Notes under the pieces: generated by a model
Database searches by the model: none
The model's input: only the letters and a program-made list of their open reading frames with translations
Told to the model about the DNA's origin: nothing
Source of the DNA: Megaleporinus macrocephalus
Lineage: Eukaryota; Chordata; Actinopteri; Characiformes; Anostomidae
Assembly (NCBI GenBank): GCA_021613375.1
Contig: CM038720.1
Span: 8,745,462-8,809,461 of the forward strand
DNA length: 64,000 nt
Direction: 5' to 3'
Made by a program: the position numbers and the translations under genes
Shown: positions 26,001-33,410 of the stretch, piece after piece
Position numbering within the stretch: the first letter of the stretch is position 1
How the letters are laid out: every line of letters begins with the position of its first letter

Positions 26001-26934
26001 TAAATGCTTAATTTAATTTGATGTATTGAAGTCTTTGCTGGCGTTACAAATTTTGCAGCGGGCATTTTTGCTGCTGCCCGCCTCAACCGAGAAATCCTGC
26101 CAATGCTGTTGGCTTCAGTCAAGCACCATTTAGTGGTGTGCATGCGCGTCAATAAGCTTCATGGTATCGGGACTCTCTATTGGCGATACCGATACTGTGT
26201 GTAAGTGCCAGTATTGGCGGTGCAACACTAATTAAAACACACCACTACATGAACAGATTTATCAATGCTTACAATAGCTTTGCGCCCTTGTGCTGCTTGT
26301 TAATGTTGGAGTGGAGCTGAAAATGGATTACAACACTGCCATCTAGTGGTCAGAGGTTTAAACACAACACAACAATGATTCACTGTCTGCCAGGAATCCG
26401 TGTATCGATACAGTATCATGAAATATCCTGATATTCGATATTTCGATGTTTTGTTACACCCCTATTAGATATGATAGTGTTAGTGTAAATATGAGGTCTT
26501 TAAAGAGTTTTAGAGGAGATATATATTTCACAATGAGAAGAGTCAATGTGATAGAGTAACCAATGAGGATTAAGAGTCAGGTCTCGACTCATCGCCTAAT
26601 ATTGTGTCTTGTCTCATCTCGTGAGATGAGTGTCTCGTCAGACCCCTAGATAAAAACAGTATTGTAAAGAAGTGTGGGCTGCAGTTTCCTTTCTTATTGG
26701 AAAATATTTAATATTGGCTTCTCTTTTCATCTCTTAGTTCCCTCTTTTCTTCTCCCTCTACGAGCAGAACTTACTCTAACAATTTAACCTGCTTCCTCTT
26801 AATGAACTGTCTGCATTCTCTTCTGTTCTCTCCGTCCATTAACCATCTAACCTCTGCTTCCTTCCTTCTCTCTTTTGTCCGTCCTCCTCTTCTCTTCTTT
26901 TCTCTCTCCCCCCTCCCTCGTCTGTAGGTTGTAG
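3514..26934 (+). CDS. ksr1: ksr1, kinase suppressor of Ras 1 (3' part, 15 exons joined)
   Basis: Scaffold pseudokinase that brings RAF, MEK and ERK together downstream of Ras at the plasma membrane. Joined exons: 3514-3583, 5344-5427, 5531-5592, 5691-5800, 8757-8925, 10752-10793, 12630-12678, 16085-16148, 16374-16873, 18271-18367, 19138-19271, 19358-19489, 20733-20868, 22052-22185, 26928-26934. All junctions keep frame and use GT/AG, giving about 595 residues that follow the C-terminal two thirds of mammalian KSR1 from the segment just before the C1 domain to the SAEL C-terminus. In order: C1 zinc finger, RRTESVP 14-3-3 site, FxFP docking motif, acidic linker, kinase-like domain. The catalytic lysine is arginine (VAIR) and HRD is HKD, as in KSR, while DFG remains. 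The wording [12 protein letters not shown] and the lgals9 neighbour favour KSR1 over KSR2. The N-terminal exons lie left of the window. Confidence 0.95.
4020..5300. mobile_element. Fold-back/MITE with a ~219-bp internal tandem repeat
   Basis: The left end carries 'gccataacattaaaccacc', a motif I know from palindromic non-autonomous elements common in otophysan fish. The right end (5220-5300: CACTGCAGTGCTGAG, CTGCTCTGTGGTGGTCC) is the inverted counterpart of 4160-4225. Between them, the unit beginning GTGTCACTGCTGGACTGAG repeats at about 4322, 4541, 4761 and 4983. The near-identical open frames on the minus strand (about 60-74 codons) only reflect this repetition. It sits in the ksr1 intron just before the C1 exons. 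Confidence 0.75.
5344..5427 (+). CDS. ksr1: ksr1 exon b: first half of C1 domain
   Basis: Reads [20 protein letters not shown] and on to KCKHC, with the paired zinc cysteines C-x2-C (5375-5386) and C-x2-C (5414-5425). The C1 domain of KSR1 is atypical: it does not bind phorbol ester and instead directs membrane recruitment after Ras activation. The final AG joins the first base of the next exon to make Arg. The donor is gtgagt. Confidence 0.95.
5531..5592 (+). CDS. ksr1: ksr1 exon c: second half of C1 domain
   Basis: Reads (R)[20 protein letters not shown] and supplies the remaining His and Cys zinc ligands. The intron before it is only 103 bp (5428-5530) and the one after is 98 bp (5593-5690), so the C1 exons are tightly clustered among much larger introns. 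The donor is A|gtaagt. Confidence 0.95.
5691..5800 (+). CDS. ksr1: ksr1 exon d: 14-3-3 binding site
   Basis: Encodes [19 protein letters not shown] and on to [15 protein letters not shown] (Ser codon 5714-5716) matches the conserved 14-3-3 site of KSR1, equivalent to mouse Ser392, which C-TAK1/MARK3 phosphorylates to hold KSR1 in the cytosol and PP2A dephosphorylates on Ras activation. The exon ends in phase 0 before gtagtg. Confidence 0.95.
5930..6085. repeat. Short dispersed repeat, copy 1
   Basis: Resembles 15640-15790 and 38345-38465: each has a form of 'ttctttacagtggtg' followed by ATGGGA/ATGGAACC and a similar tail. The family is unknown to me and no termini were found. Confidence 0.35.
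6110..8440. mobile_element. Fold-back element with long terminal inverted repeats
   Basis: The left arm (about 6110-6275) and right arm (about 8258-8440) are imperfect reverse complements of each other; both contain, in opposite senses, the blocks CAGGTAGAAGTA, AGTACTGCTTTC and AAGGACAAA. The space between the arms is almost entirely the 36-bp minisatellite. There is no transposase frame, so it is non-autonomous. Confidence 0.7.
6640..8260. repeat. Minisatellite, 36-bp unit, ~45 copies
   Basis: The unit is 'taaggagtagaaagtaca' followed by 'gataatggagtgtaaatg'. Most units differ only at a few positions (acagata/actgata, gaaag/gagag), which indicates recent homogenisation. The array lies inside the fold-back element at 6110-8440. 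Confidence 0.9.
8757..8925 (+). CDS. ksr1: ksr1 exon e: Ser/Pro-rich segment and FxFP motif
   Basis: Begins [20 protein letters not shown] and continues through a Ser/Thr/Pro-rich stretch to RDNRFHFP. The tetrapeptide FHFP (8913-8924) fits the FxFP (DEF) docking motif by which KSR1 binds active ERK; mammals have FNFP here. It is bounded by a ccaag acceptor and G|gtgagt donor, leaving phase 1. Confidence 0.95.
9289..9411. mobile_element. Recurrent MITE, short copy
   Basis: The ends are 'ctgtccaatgaaaaacgag' and 'gtttttcattggacagcga', inverted repeats of each other. It is internally shortened relative to other copies (about 120 bp against about 200). A Tc1-like element begins a few bases beyond its right end. 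Confidence 0.75.
9415..10645 (+). mobile_element. Decayed Tc1/mariner-family transposon
   Basis: The terminal inverted repeats are CCAAAAGTATTCACTCACCC near 9424 and, inverted, at about 10608-10632. The interior is a transposase relic readable in broken frames: a frame at 9759-10034 contains [27 protein letters not shown] and [14 protein letters not shown], typical of Tc1 transposases, and 10066-10284 gives [12 protein letters not shown] and [14 protein letters not shown]. The second Asp of the DDE/D triad region is preserved as WSD. Stops and frameshifts break the gene, so it is inactive. It lies in a ksr1 intron. Confidence 0.85.
9759..10470 (+). pseudogene. Tc1-like transposase pseudogene
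   Basis: Relic of a DD34E-type transposase, the enzyme that cuts and pastes the element by its inverted ends. The N-terminal DNA-binding half is strongly degraded. The catalytic middle survives in pieces: [19 protein letters not shown], then after a frame break [10 protein letters not shown] and [13 protein letters not shown], and in a third frame [12 protein letters not shown] sequence near 10350. A stop follows [10 protein letters not shown] at 10032. No intact product is possible. Confidence 0.8.
10752..10793 (+). CDS. ksr1: ksr1 exon f: microexon
   Basis: A 42-bp exon reading (A)[13 protein letters not shown]. The human counterpart is [14 protein letters not shown]. It carries a second FxFP-like tetrapeptide, FIFP (10781-10792). 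The acceptor is ctaaag and the donor is G|gtgagt. Confidence 0.93.
11730..11813. repeat. (TA)n microsatellite
   Basis: About 84 bp of pure alternating TA. It creates the false frames rich in Tyr-Ile on both strands. Confidence 0.95.
11947..12110. mobile_element. Recurrent MITE copy
   Basis: Both terminal inverted repeats are intact: 'gtcgctgtccaatgaaaaac' at the left and 'gtttttcattggacagcgac' at the right. The interior has the shared 'caatggaagtcaatggaac' block. One of the best preserved copies for defining the family ends. Confidence 0.85.
12630..12678 (+). CDS. ksr1: ksr1 exon g
   Basis: A 49-bp exon reading (D)[15 protein letters not shown] plus two bases of a Leu codon. The sequence is poorly conserved against mammals, as expected for this linker, but the frame, the cccag acceptor, the CT|gtaagt donor and its position between two certain exons support it. 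Confidence 0.85.
13740..15480. repeat. Tandem repeat, ~164-bp unit, ~9 copies
   Basis: The landmark 'gcctccaaactgcctgtact' recurs near 14085, 14249, 14409, 14577, 14741, 14906, 15070, 15233 and 15396. Units carry 'catttattcatccctcgttc' and 'cccataggatccaattcatt'. The left flank (13740-14060) is a diverged version including 'agctccagattgtc'. The same composite occurs as a single copy in a later ksr1 intron at 18465-19060. Confidence 0.85.
15640..15790. repeat. Short dispersed repeat, copy 2
   Basis: Related to 5930-6085 and 38345-38465 ('ttctttacagtggtgggg' and following). Family unknown. Confidence 0.35.
16085..16148 (+). CDS. ksr1: ksr1 exon h: acidic linker start
   Basis: The acceptor tttccctcag and donor GAA|gtaagt frame [20 protein letters not shown]. 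This begins the acidic stretch that continues into the next exon. The intron that follows is 225 bp. Confidence 0.9.
16374..16873 (+). CDS. ksr1: ksr1 exon i: acidic run and pseudokinase N-lobe
   Basis: A 500-bp exon. The first 42 codons (16374-16499) hold 35 Glu/Asp residues. Then come [28 protein letters not shown] and the kinase-like N-lobe: glycine loop GKGRWGRV (16671-16694), VAIR with Arg (16728-16730) replacing the usual catalytic Lys, helix C with [18 protein letters not shown], and [13 protein letters not shown]. The Lys-to-Arg change is the hallmark of vertebrate KSR1. The exon is clearly more GC-rich than its surroundings, with mostly C or G at third positions. The antisense frame across it is a shadow. 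Confidence 0.97.
16981..17182. repeat. Near-perfect hairpin, ~93-nt arms, 16-nt loop
   Basis: The left arm (about 16981-17073) and right arm (17090-17182) are reverse complements with roughly a dozen mismatches by hand alignment. The arms meet as GTTGATG and CATCAAC around a loop at 17074-17089. The arm translates to a Tc1-transposase-like piece ([10 protein letters not shown]), so it probably arose by inverted duplication of a transposon fragment. It would be transcribed as part of the ksr1 intron. Confidence 0.8.
17551..17702. mobile_element. Recurrent MITE, interrupted copy (left part)
   Basis: Starts 'gctgtccaaagaaaaacaaa' and carries the shared interior up to 'tattggtccatttatcataa'. The right terminus, 'tttggacagcgacgg', appears only near 18137-18151. 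The copy was split by inserted sequence. Confidence 0.65.
17703..18135. mobile_element. Insertion within the MITE (retroelement-like tail)
   Basis: Contains 'ctttggatccccatcagctt' and 'cttcctggggtccacacg', motifs I know from a widespread fish repeat tail, followed by A-rich sequence. It separates the two halves of a MITE copy. The class is not certain. Confidence 0.5.
18271..18367 (+). CDS. ksr1: ksr1 exon j: pseudokinase hinge region
   Basis: Reads (S)[19 protein letters not shown] and on through [13 protein letters not shown]. In KSR family terms this is the hinge and helix D/E region. The acceptor is tttcttag and the donor AAG|gtaact, phase 0. Confidence 0.97.
18465..19060. repeat. Single copy of the 13.7-15.5 kb composite repeat
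   Basis: Shares, in order, 'ccaactccagattgtctgg', 'ttctggaaaactatggat', CCCCCGACCACGACTG, 'gtaaagcctccagactgc' and 'tcatccctc' blocks with 13740-15480. Here the unit is not amplified beyond about three diverged sub-units. Confidence 0.75.
19138..19271 (+). CDS. ksr1: ksr1 exon k: catalytic-loop and DFG region
   Basis: Reads [20 protein letters not shown] and on through [18 protein letters not shown]. The catalytic loop is HKD (19171-19179) rather than HRD, as in KSR and RAF-related scaffolds. DFG is intact at 19228-19236. The acceptor lies after a ctctctct tract, and the donor AG|gtaaag leaves an Arg codon split. Confidence 0.97.
19358..19489 (+). CDS. ksr1: ksr1 exon l: activation segment, APE
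   Basis: Reads (R)[20 protein letters not shown] and continues to DVYAFG. APE lies at 19404-19412. The donor GG|gtacga is weak, but frame and homology to FGTVWYEL across the junction fix it. The preceding intron is only 86 bp. Confidence 0.96.
19572..19765. mobile_element. Recurrent MITE, diverged copy
   Basis: Shares 'caactttacaggagaggcc', 'aatgtaagtcaatggaacca' and 'caaatgatgtagaaaaat' with the family. The terminal repeats are worn. Confidence 0.65.
20038..20096. repeat. (TA)n microsatellite
   Basis: About 55 bp of alternating TA, adjacent to the deleted Tc1-like element that follows. Confidence 0.9.
20103..20640 (+). mobile_element. Internally deleted Tc1-like element
   Basis: The ends are inverted: CACTACCGCTCAAAAGTT at 20103 and AACTTTTGAGCAGTAGTG at about 20618-20635. 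Only the transposase N-terminus remains: an ATG at 20514 gives [20 protein letters not shown], then IL, His and a stop after about 24 codons. This is the start of the helix-turn-helix. The catalytic part is gone, so it is a non-autonomous derivative. Confidence 0.75.
20733..20868 (+). CDS. ksr1: ksr1 exon m: pseudokinase C-lobe
   Basis: Reads (G)[20 protein letters not shown] and on to [11 protein letters not shown]. It follows human KSR1 ([20 protein letters not shown]) closely. The acceptor is gctttcag and the donor ACG|gtaagg, phase 0. Confidence 0.97.
20869..22051. other. ksr1 intron without recognised elements
   Basis: AT-rich. Apart from a short TAA microsatellite near 21345-21365 and a G-poor stretch, I see no exon or clear element. 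A diverged inverted arrangement around 21730-21950 (GGCCTGTGTGGCCACAGG and CCTGTGTTTTTG) looks repeat-like but could not be classed. Confidence 0.4.
22052..22185 (+). CDS. ksr1: ksr1 exon n: end of pseudokinase domain
   Basis: Reads [20 protein letters not shown] and on to [13 protein letters not shown] plus GA. Splicing at GA|gtacgt joins to G-TTG-TAG at 26928, giving the conserved ...KSAEL C-terminus. Reading through the donor instead gives SAEYVS and a stop at 22195-22197, a possible short retained-intron end. Confidence 0.96.
22485..24385. repeat. Large imperfect direct repeats, four copies
   Basis: The landmark 'ccccctccttatactc' occurs near 22563, 23119, 23648 and 24051, with shared flanks such as 'gctgatctactgccgctcag'-like and 'acaggacagcaaagggaaca'. 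Period is about 400-560 bp. Nothing coding. It lies in the last ksr1 intron. Confidence 0.8.
24595..24960. mobile_element. Retroelement-like dispersed repeat
   Basis: An (ATCA)n-type start at 24653-24680, then 'tatttatatagtacttttta', 'aaagcagctttacagaaaag' and 'aggaagaaaccctgagagg'. These blocks occur together in a repeat common in fish genomes. The frame at 24595-24882 is not a gene. Confidence 0.55.
25011..25208 (+). pseudogene. BED zinc-finger fragment, copy 1
   Basis: A 65-codon open frame containing [19 protein letters not shown], a BED-type finger (DNA binding). The frame ends soon after in a Ser/Thr-rich stretch. It is probably a piece of a hAT transposase rather than a gene, since no promoter, further domain or spliced partner is visible. 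Confidence 0.45.
25478..25693 (+). pseudogene. BED zinc-finger fragment, copy 2
   Basis: A second copy of the same finger ([19 protein letters not shown]) differing at a few residues, with a slightly longer tail ending GNTKRHRL. It arose by tandem duplication of the surrounding block. Confidence 0.45.
26928..26934 (+). CDS. ksr1: ksr1 exon o: last codons (Glu-Leu-stop)
   Basis: A strong pyrimidine tract (26840-26925) ends in ctgtag. The next bases, G TTG TAG, complete the Glu codon begun at 22184 and give Leu and stop. This restores the SAEL terminus shared by vertebrate KSR proteins, and it is the main reason for choosing this acceptor over reading into the intron at 22186. Confidence 0.85.
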
Positions 26935-27654
26935 CCGTCTGCGTGAAACACAAAAGCAATGCAAAACAAAGCCTGGGTCTGCCTTGCATGCGTCCTGAAA
27001 ACCCTTAACTCTTCTGGACTAAAGAGCAAACGCTAAAGCACTGACTCTGCCTGACACCGATCCTGCTTCCACTGACCCGCAGGCCGATCTTCCACCTCTA
27101 GCGTTTCTTCTTGCTCTCCCGGAGGGGAGGCTGCTTCGGCCACGCGTGGAGGAAAGAGGGCGGGAGGTTGGCCGATGCTTCGTTTCGGGAGTGTTGTGCT
27201 GGCTGTGGACCGCAGACCCAAGTTTTGGATAGTCACTCACTGTAGCCTGTGCTGCTATCATGAGAAGGGCCGTGGGAGTGTTAGGGCCCCCAGTGATTTG
27301 GGGATTGAATGGAGCCCACTTTACAGATAAACAGATTCGTAGTAGTCAAATTTTATTCAAGGGTATTTCAGAGTCCTCTGTTTGGGGGGTGCCAACGTCA
27401 GGAAGCTGTATATCATAGACATAGTAAACAAAGTACACCTAGTGGTACTCTCGTTATATAGGGGTCTTATTTTTTTATCAGTATTAAAACACAAAATCTA
27501 ATAATCATACATATTCAGTGTAGGGGTTCAGTTTTGTTGCTAAATATGATGGCATTCTTTCCAATATATAGGTAAGTAAACTAAACGAAACAGGTGGTTG
27601 GGTTTGAAATAGTTTTTAAACGTAATTGGCAGCTATATAATAATTAGTCAACAT

Positions 27655-27870
27655 TTTCATCCATTTTTATTTTTCTACACTATTTGAACGCAGCGGCTGC
27701 CTTTTACATTGTGTAAAAGTTTCATGATGAATGGACCAATAGAAATGCTACAAAATGGTTTGGAAACAATTCTGGTTCCATTGACTTGCATTAGAAGTAA
27801 CAACGGTTTTTGGCCTCTCCTGTAAAGTTGTTGTTTGGGAGGTGCTTGTTCTTCTTTGGGCAGCAACGAC
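27655..27870. mobile_element. Recurrent MITE, inverted orientation
   Basis: Reverse complement of the family: 'ggaccaatagaaatgct', 'ggttccattgacttgcatt' and 'tttggcctctcctgtaaag'. The end is 'tctttgggcagcaacgac'. Confidence 0.75.
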
Positions 27871-28189
27871 TCAGCTATGTACATCAAAAATTCATTTAAT
27901 GTCAAAACGTGGGGGTGACATGACCCTGCTGCCACCCCCCACCCTCCGTATGTTTGCACCAGTGCCCCCACATACACTGTGTTATAGAATTAAAAGTTAA
28001 TGTAGCCTATAGTAGATACCATCCAGCCCCTGTACATAGAGTCGAAGCCTAGACTCTCTACACGTTGCCGCTATTTGCAATGATGTTATAGCAAATAACA
28101 GAAATATCATGTGTATTAATCTTTTTATTTTGATCAATATTTGAAACTGTACTTGTTTTTTTTTTGTTTGTGGGACGTATGTGAAGTTT

Positions 28190-28436
28190 CATCGCTGTCT
28201 AAAGAAAAACAAGCATCTCCAAAATAGCAACTTTACAGGAGAGGCCTAAAACCGTCGTCACTTTTAATGCAAGTCAATGGAACCAGAATTCTTTTCAAGC
28301 TATTTTGGAGCGTTTCTGTTGGTCCGTTCATCATAACATTTTCAGACAATGAAAATGGCAACGGCTGCATTCGAATGATGCAGAAACATAAAAATCCACA
28401 AAAATAGAGATACATGTTTTTCTTTGGACAGTGATG
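28190..28436. mobile_element. Recurrent MITE copy
   Basis: The ends are 'gctgtctaaagaaaaacaag' and 'gtttttctttggacagtgat'. The interior has 'ctttacaggagaggcctaaa' and 'gcaagtcaatggaaccagaa'. Confidence 0.8.
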
Positions 28437-28743
28437 AAGTTTAAGAGTCCGCGGCGTCAGGTTTTAATCAGGGGGGCTGTTTCGGACCACGTCATACATC
28501 TCTGCGTGTAGTCAGACACTTAGACACAAACAGGAGCTCAATGTTTGGGTCTCAAATCGATTAATAAAAATACTCTACAGATGTAGAAGGGACTAGTAGA
28601 TCATTCCCTCTCTTCCTCAGAAGACACAATCATCACATGCATACGGAAGGTGGGGGGGAAGGGGTCCGCAGCACAACCCACCTTACGAAATATTACAGAT
28701 TCCCTTCAGAGACGTCTCCAAATCTTACATAGTGTAGCTTTAA

Positions 28744-28779
<36 letters not shown>

Positions 28780-29103
28780 AATGTTATAGAATGATTCCCC
28801 ACAAAAAGAGCCCCCCTAACTTCATTCTGTGGTCCACAGTACTGGCAGCTCCCTCTCCCTCCCTCTTGCTCTCGTTCCTCTCTGGCTTGTGGTGTCTTGG
28901 CTGGATCTGGGCTCCTGAGATGTAGCGTCTGCCTGGCCTCTGAAGCGCTGGGGCTGAGACGGACTCCGCCCTGCTCCCCCTCACCGTCCCCCCCACCCAA
29001 ACACACACCCTCGCGGCTGGACGCTCCGAGCTTCTCTGCCTTTTCTTCTCTTCCTTCGTGGTCTTGGTGCAGTGCTTCTGGCTCCTCGGATGATGTGTAC
29101 TAT

Positions 29104-29104
<1 letters not shown>

Positions 29105-29145
<41 letters not shown>

Positions 29146-29431
29146 ATTGACAGTCTCTCTCTCTCTCTCTCTCTCTCTCACTGATTCACAGTCTCTCTCT
29201 CTCTCTCTCTCACTGATTCACAGTCTCTCTCTCTCTCACTGATTCACAGTCTCTCTCTCTCTCTCTCTCTCTCTCACTGATTCACAGTCTCTCTCTCTCT
29301 CTCTCTCACTGATTCAGTCTCTCTCTCTCACTGATTCACAGTCTCTCTCTCTCTCTCTCTTTCACTGATTCACAGTCTCTCTCTCTCTCTTTCACTGATT
29401 CACAGTCTCTCTCTCTCTCTCTCACTGATTC

Positions 29432-29471
<40 letters not shown>

Positions 29472-29503
29472 ATTCACAGTCTCTCTCTCTCTCTCACTGA
29501 TTC

Positions 29504-29555
<52 letters not shown>

Positions 29556-29703
29556 ATTGACAGTCTCTCTCTCTCAATGATTCAGTCTCTCTCTCTCTCT
29601 CTCTCTCTCAATGATTCACAGTCTCTCTCTCTCTCTCTCTCACTGATTGACAGTCTCTCTCTCTCTCACTGATTCACAGTCTCTCTCTCTCTCTCACTGA
29701 TTC

Positions 29704-29747
<44 letters not shown>

Positions 29748-29841
29748 ATTGACAGTCTCTTTCTCTCTCACTGATTCACAGTCTCTCTCTCTCTCTCACT
29801 GATTCACAGTCTCTCTCTCTCTCTCTCTCTCTCACTGATTC

Positions 29842-29879
<38 letters not shown>

Positions 29880-30128
29880 ATTCACAGTCTCTCTCTCTCT
29901 CTCACTGATTCACAGTCTCTCTCTCTCTCTCACTGATTCACAGTCTCTCTCTCTCTCTCTCTCTCTCACTGATTCACAGTCTCTCTCTCTCTCTTTCACT
30001 GATTCACAGTCTCTCTCTCTCTCTCTGTCTCACTGATTCACAGTCTCTCTCTCTCTCTCTTTCACTGATTCACAGTGTCTCTCTCTCTCTCTTTCACTGA
30101 TTCACAGTGTCTCTCTCTCTCTCTCTGC
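29105..30128. repeat. CT-rich array punctuated by ACTGATTCACAGT
   Basis: About 1 kb of (CT)n tracts of varying length separated by 'cactgattcacagt' or close variants, roughly 30 times. It lies in the presumed ksr1 3' UTR, so the transcript would carry a long polypyrimidine CU-rich region. No coding content. Confidence 0.95.
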
Positions 30129-30494
30129 ACGGACTGACATTAGACGCCGTCTACCCTCCACGTAATTGCGTAGTAGTGCTCTCCAACCCCCAGGTGTCTC
30201 TGTGCTTGAGCGAGGCGGGGAACAGAAAATGCTGTGCGACCTCGAAACGTCTGATAGGAACGATTTGCCAAAAAACCAGCTCTACACAATAGTCCACTCA
30301 CCCCGGTCGGTCAAGACCAAAGCTAGATAAGGGCAGTAGCGGCGTCCATCAGGAGTCCTGAGATCACTCAGAGACATGATCTGATTAGGAAGTGTCTCTC
30401 ACAGCTTCCTTCTATTGCAACACAGAGTTCAATATGGTGTAATCAATACTTATATATATCATCACTGAGAAGGACATATATCTCCATTCTCAGC

Positions 30495-30672
30495 GATTTT
30501 CATTTTTCTACATCATTTGAACACGACAGCTGCCGTTTACATTGTGTAAAACTTTCAAGATGCATGGACCAATAGAAATGCTCCAAAAGAGCATGGAAAA
30601 AATTCTGGTTCCATTGACTTGCATTAAAAGTGAAGATGGTTTTTGGCCTCTCCTGTAAAGTCCCTATTTTGG
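30495..30672. mobile_element. Recurrent MITE, inverted orientation
   Basis: Carries 'catttttctacatcatttga', 'ggaccaatagaaatgctcca' and 'ggttccattgacttgcatta' in reverse order to the + copies. Termini are worn. Confidence 0.7.
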
Positions 30673-31014
30673 AGGGCGGCGATATCCATAGGTTTGTTAA
30701 CACTAAGGATGTTAGTAGTGCTCGCTTACACTACTTGTTTATGTTGGAGTGGGCAGAGTCTGATGACTGATGATTGATTCAAACACTGCCATCTAGTGGT
30801 GTGAGGTTTAATCCCAACTCAAAATGCTGCTGAGCTAGGCCAGCGGTCAGGATTGGGTGGATTAATGATGCGATAACTGCAGGAAATCTGATTCGACAGT
30901 GATCCACGCGTTTACATGCACTTGATTTATCTGATAATAGGGAAACTCCAGGTCTACCATAATCGGATTTCTGCTTTACAGCCAACTAACAGGAGAAGAC
31001 GTGATGTAAATACA

Positions 31015-31565
31015 AGTTTCAAGTTTATTTGTCATTTGCACATCATGTCAGGACATAACATGCATTGAAATGCTTGGGGTGAGGCTCAGATACAACTGTA
31101 CAGCAAGGCAGCATTATATATATAAAATAGTACAAACATACAATAAATAGACAATATTAAAGTAAAAATAAGCTAAAAATATACATATAGTTATAACTGA
31201 AATATATAAAGGACTATACAAAACACAAGATATAAACATAGGACATACAGGGGGACATCTGTGAAAAAATTTCATAGGTAGGTTCTAAGTAGATATATCT
31301 ATATCTATTTAAAGTGACTTAGTGATATGATGATATTGTCCATAGCAGCGATATCAGAATAAATAATATAGAGTGTACAATGTAGCAGTGGTCGAGTGAA
31401 TGGTATTGGGGTCTCTCAGCCTCACAGTTTGTTCAGGAGCCTGACAGCGTGTGGGTAGAAGCTGTTCAGTAGGCGTGTTGTTTTGGCCTGGATGCTGCGG
31501 AATCTCCTGCCTGATGGCAGTATGGTGAACAGGCCGTGTGCTGGTTGACCGCTGTCTGACCTATA
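31015..31565. mobile_element. Retroelement-like 3' fragment
   Basis: Starts 'ttcaagtttatttgtcattt' and ends with 'aggagcctgacagcgtgtg', 'ggtagaagctgttcag' and 'ctcctgcctgatggcag', blocks I associate with a common fish LINE-type tail. The middle is AT-rich and diverged. The class is tentative. Confidence 0.45.
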
Positions 31566-31944
31566 TGTAAATACTATGTAAACCTTAAACTTGGTCCCAC
31601 CGCAGTCACTTCACCTGAAAATATGAACACAGATCATCTTGAAGATGAAAAATGCTGATATCCTTTCTGTTTTCAGAGTCGTTCCAAAAGTGTTTTGTTG
31701 CCATCTCGCATGTTTATTTAGTTCCGGTACCAGGTTTAGACTAAGAAACCCGACTGAAACCAGAGTAGGAGTATAGAAGCACTGAGAAACCCGATTACTG
31801 GGCTCTCTATCGGAATTCTTGGCTGTAGGAAACTGGAATATGCTGTTTACGTGGCCACTCGAATAATCAGACAACTGCAGAAATCGGATTCTGATCGATT
31901 GATGATGAAGTGCATGCGCTCACTGACGAATGAAAATGTGACAA

Positions 31945-32078
31945 TATTGTCCAAAGAAAAAGAAAACATGTATCACTGCAAGCTTGCTTTGCTTCTGGTG
32001 ACTTCCGGTTCCATTGACTTGCATTAAAAGTTCAAACAGTGTTTGGCCTCTCCTTTCCATTGGACAGCAACGACATGC
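31945..32078. mobile_element. Recurrent MITE, shortened copy
   Basis: The ends are 'attgtccaaagaaaaagaaa' and 'tttccattggacagcaacga'. The middle is rearranged, with 'ggttccattgacttgcatta' in inverted sense relative to the left end. Confidence 0.6.
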
Positions 32079-32104
32079 CTAGGTTTGTTAATGCTAATAG
32101 CGTG

Positions 32105-32316
32105 TATCTCCAACTTTACAGGAGAGGCCAAAAACTTACTTTGCTTTTAATGTAAGTCAATGGAACCGAAAATTTTTCCCAAGTGATTTTGGAGCGTTTC
32201 TATTGGTCCGTTCATCTTGAAATTTGTACACAGTGTAAACGGCAGCGGCTGCACTCCAATGCTGTAGAAAAATGAAAATCGCAAACGTGGAGACACTTGT
32301 TTTTCTTTAGACAGTG
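32105..32316. mobile_element. Recurrent MITE copy
   Basis: Carries 'atctccaactttacaggaga', 'aatgtaagtcaatggaacc' and 'tattggtccgttcatcttga', ending 'cttgtttttctttagacagt'. It follows directly on the shortened copy at 31945-32078. Confidence 0.75.
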
Positions 32317-32724
32317 GGTCCCAGACATACATACACGCATGCGAGTTGTAGGCCGAGATGCTTCGACGCAACACGTTGAGCAGTTGTGCAATAATACAGG
32401 CAGGCAGTCTTGGTGAAGCCAACATCAGACACTGAGCAGGTCTCTGGACGATCATCTGGGGTTGAGAAGAACATTATGTATGGACTTTATGGTCCTCGAC
32501 AACCTACCGCTTAAAAGAGCTGCAGAAATAAACGCAATGTGTATCCGGTTCAGTCACCCCCAACACCCCCCCCAACTTTATGTCCAATGGTTATTTGTCC
32601 ATGTGTCCTATAGGACTGCACCCTGGTGACCCTAACTCTAGCACGAGCCGAGCGTGACAATGAGCCAAAGAGAAGCACGACGGTCTTCTCAGCTTAAGTA
32701 GATCCAGATTCCAGAATGTGTGTA

Positions 32725-32729
32725 CGTGT

Positions 32730-32788
<59 letters not shown>
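32725..32788. repeat. (GT)n microsatellite
   Basis: About 60 bp of GT repeats in the presumed ksr1 3' UTR. A second short GT tract lies at 32938-32956. Confidence 0.95.
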
Positions 32789-32789
<1 letters not shown>

Positions 32790-33410
32790 CTTTCTTCTTC
32801 TCTATCTCCACAAGTAGCGTCAAGTGTTGAAGAACCAGTAGATCCTTTTGCACCGGTAACAGAAGGACCTGGCCCAGCCGTGTCCCGTCCCGTCCCCAGT
32901 CCCGTAAACATTACCTCTCGTACGTGTCGTGCGTGCTTGTGTGTGTGTGTGTGTGTTTATTGCCGTGTACGTGTGTGTGTGTGGCGTGTTTGAAAACGTG
33001 AAGGGTTAACTCTGTGAACGTCTGGAGTGTTCGTGGCCCGGAAGTGTTGGCGAGGTGTAAAATATATACGTGTATAAAAAAAAAGAAAAGAAGAAGAAGG
33101 CGGGACGACTCTGACTTATTTATTGTACAGCTAATGAACATAATTCTTTTAATATTTATATGAAACGTTTTATATATAATGTACATCATGACATTTTGGA
33201 AGAAGTACTGCTCCCCGTGTTCCAGATGTATATATATCTTTCTATTTTTTCATGTACAAAGACGCTGTACACATGGAACAATTGTACATTTTTTAGAATG
33301 GGTCGATACATGTTCTGTCATGTACAAATTCATATTTTTGTATTGCATGTGGCTACCATTCTGTATACGATACACGTTTTTTTTTTTTTCTGTTTTCATC
33401 CTTGAGGAAC

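Larger units (their letters stand above)
25005..26460 (+). mobile_element. hAT-type transposon debris with duplicated BED-finger fragment
   Basis: Two near-identical ~470-bp blocks (from 25000 and 25465) each encode [11 protein letters not shown] followed by [15 protein letters not shown]. The C-x2-C ... H-x4-H pattern matches a BED zinc finger, found at the N-terminus of hAT transposases. Between and after them are ACCGATACCGATACC-type repeats and AT-rich TATCGATACA motifs also found at 33680-33775 and 34070-34155. No catalytic domain remains. Confidence 0.55.

Noticed and set aside
29105..30128. CRISPR-like array (regular short repeats with spacers)
   Set aside because: The spacers are only CT microsatellite of varying length and the setting is a vertebrate gene.
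32810..32990. Extra ksr1 or other coding exon with a Pro/Val-rich frame
   Set aside because: The open stretch is short, flanked by GT microsatellites and downstream of the ksr1 stop; no similarity recognised.
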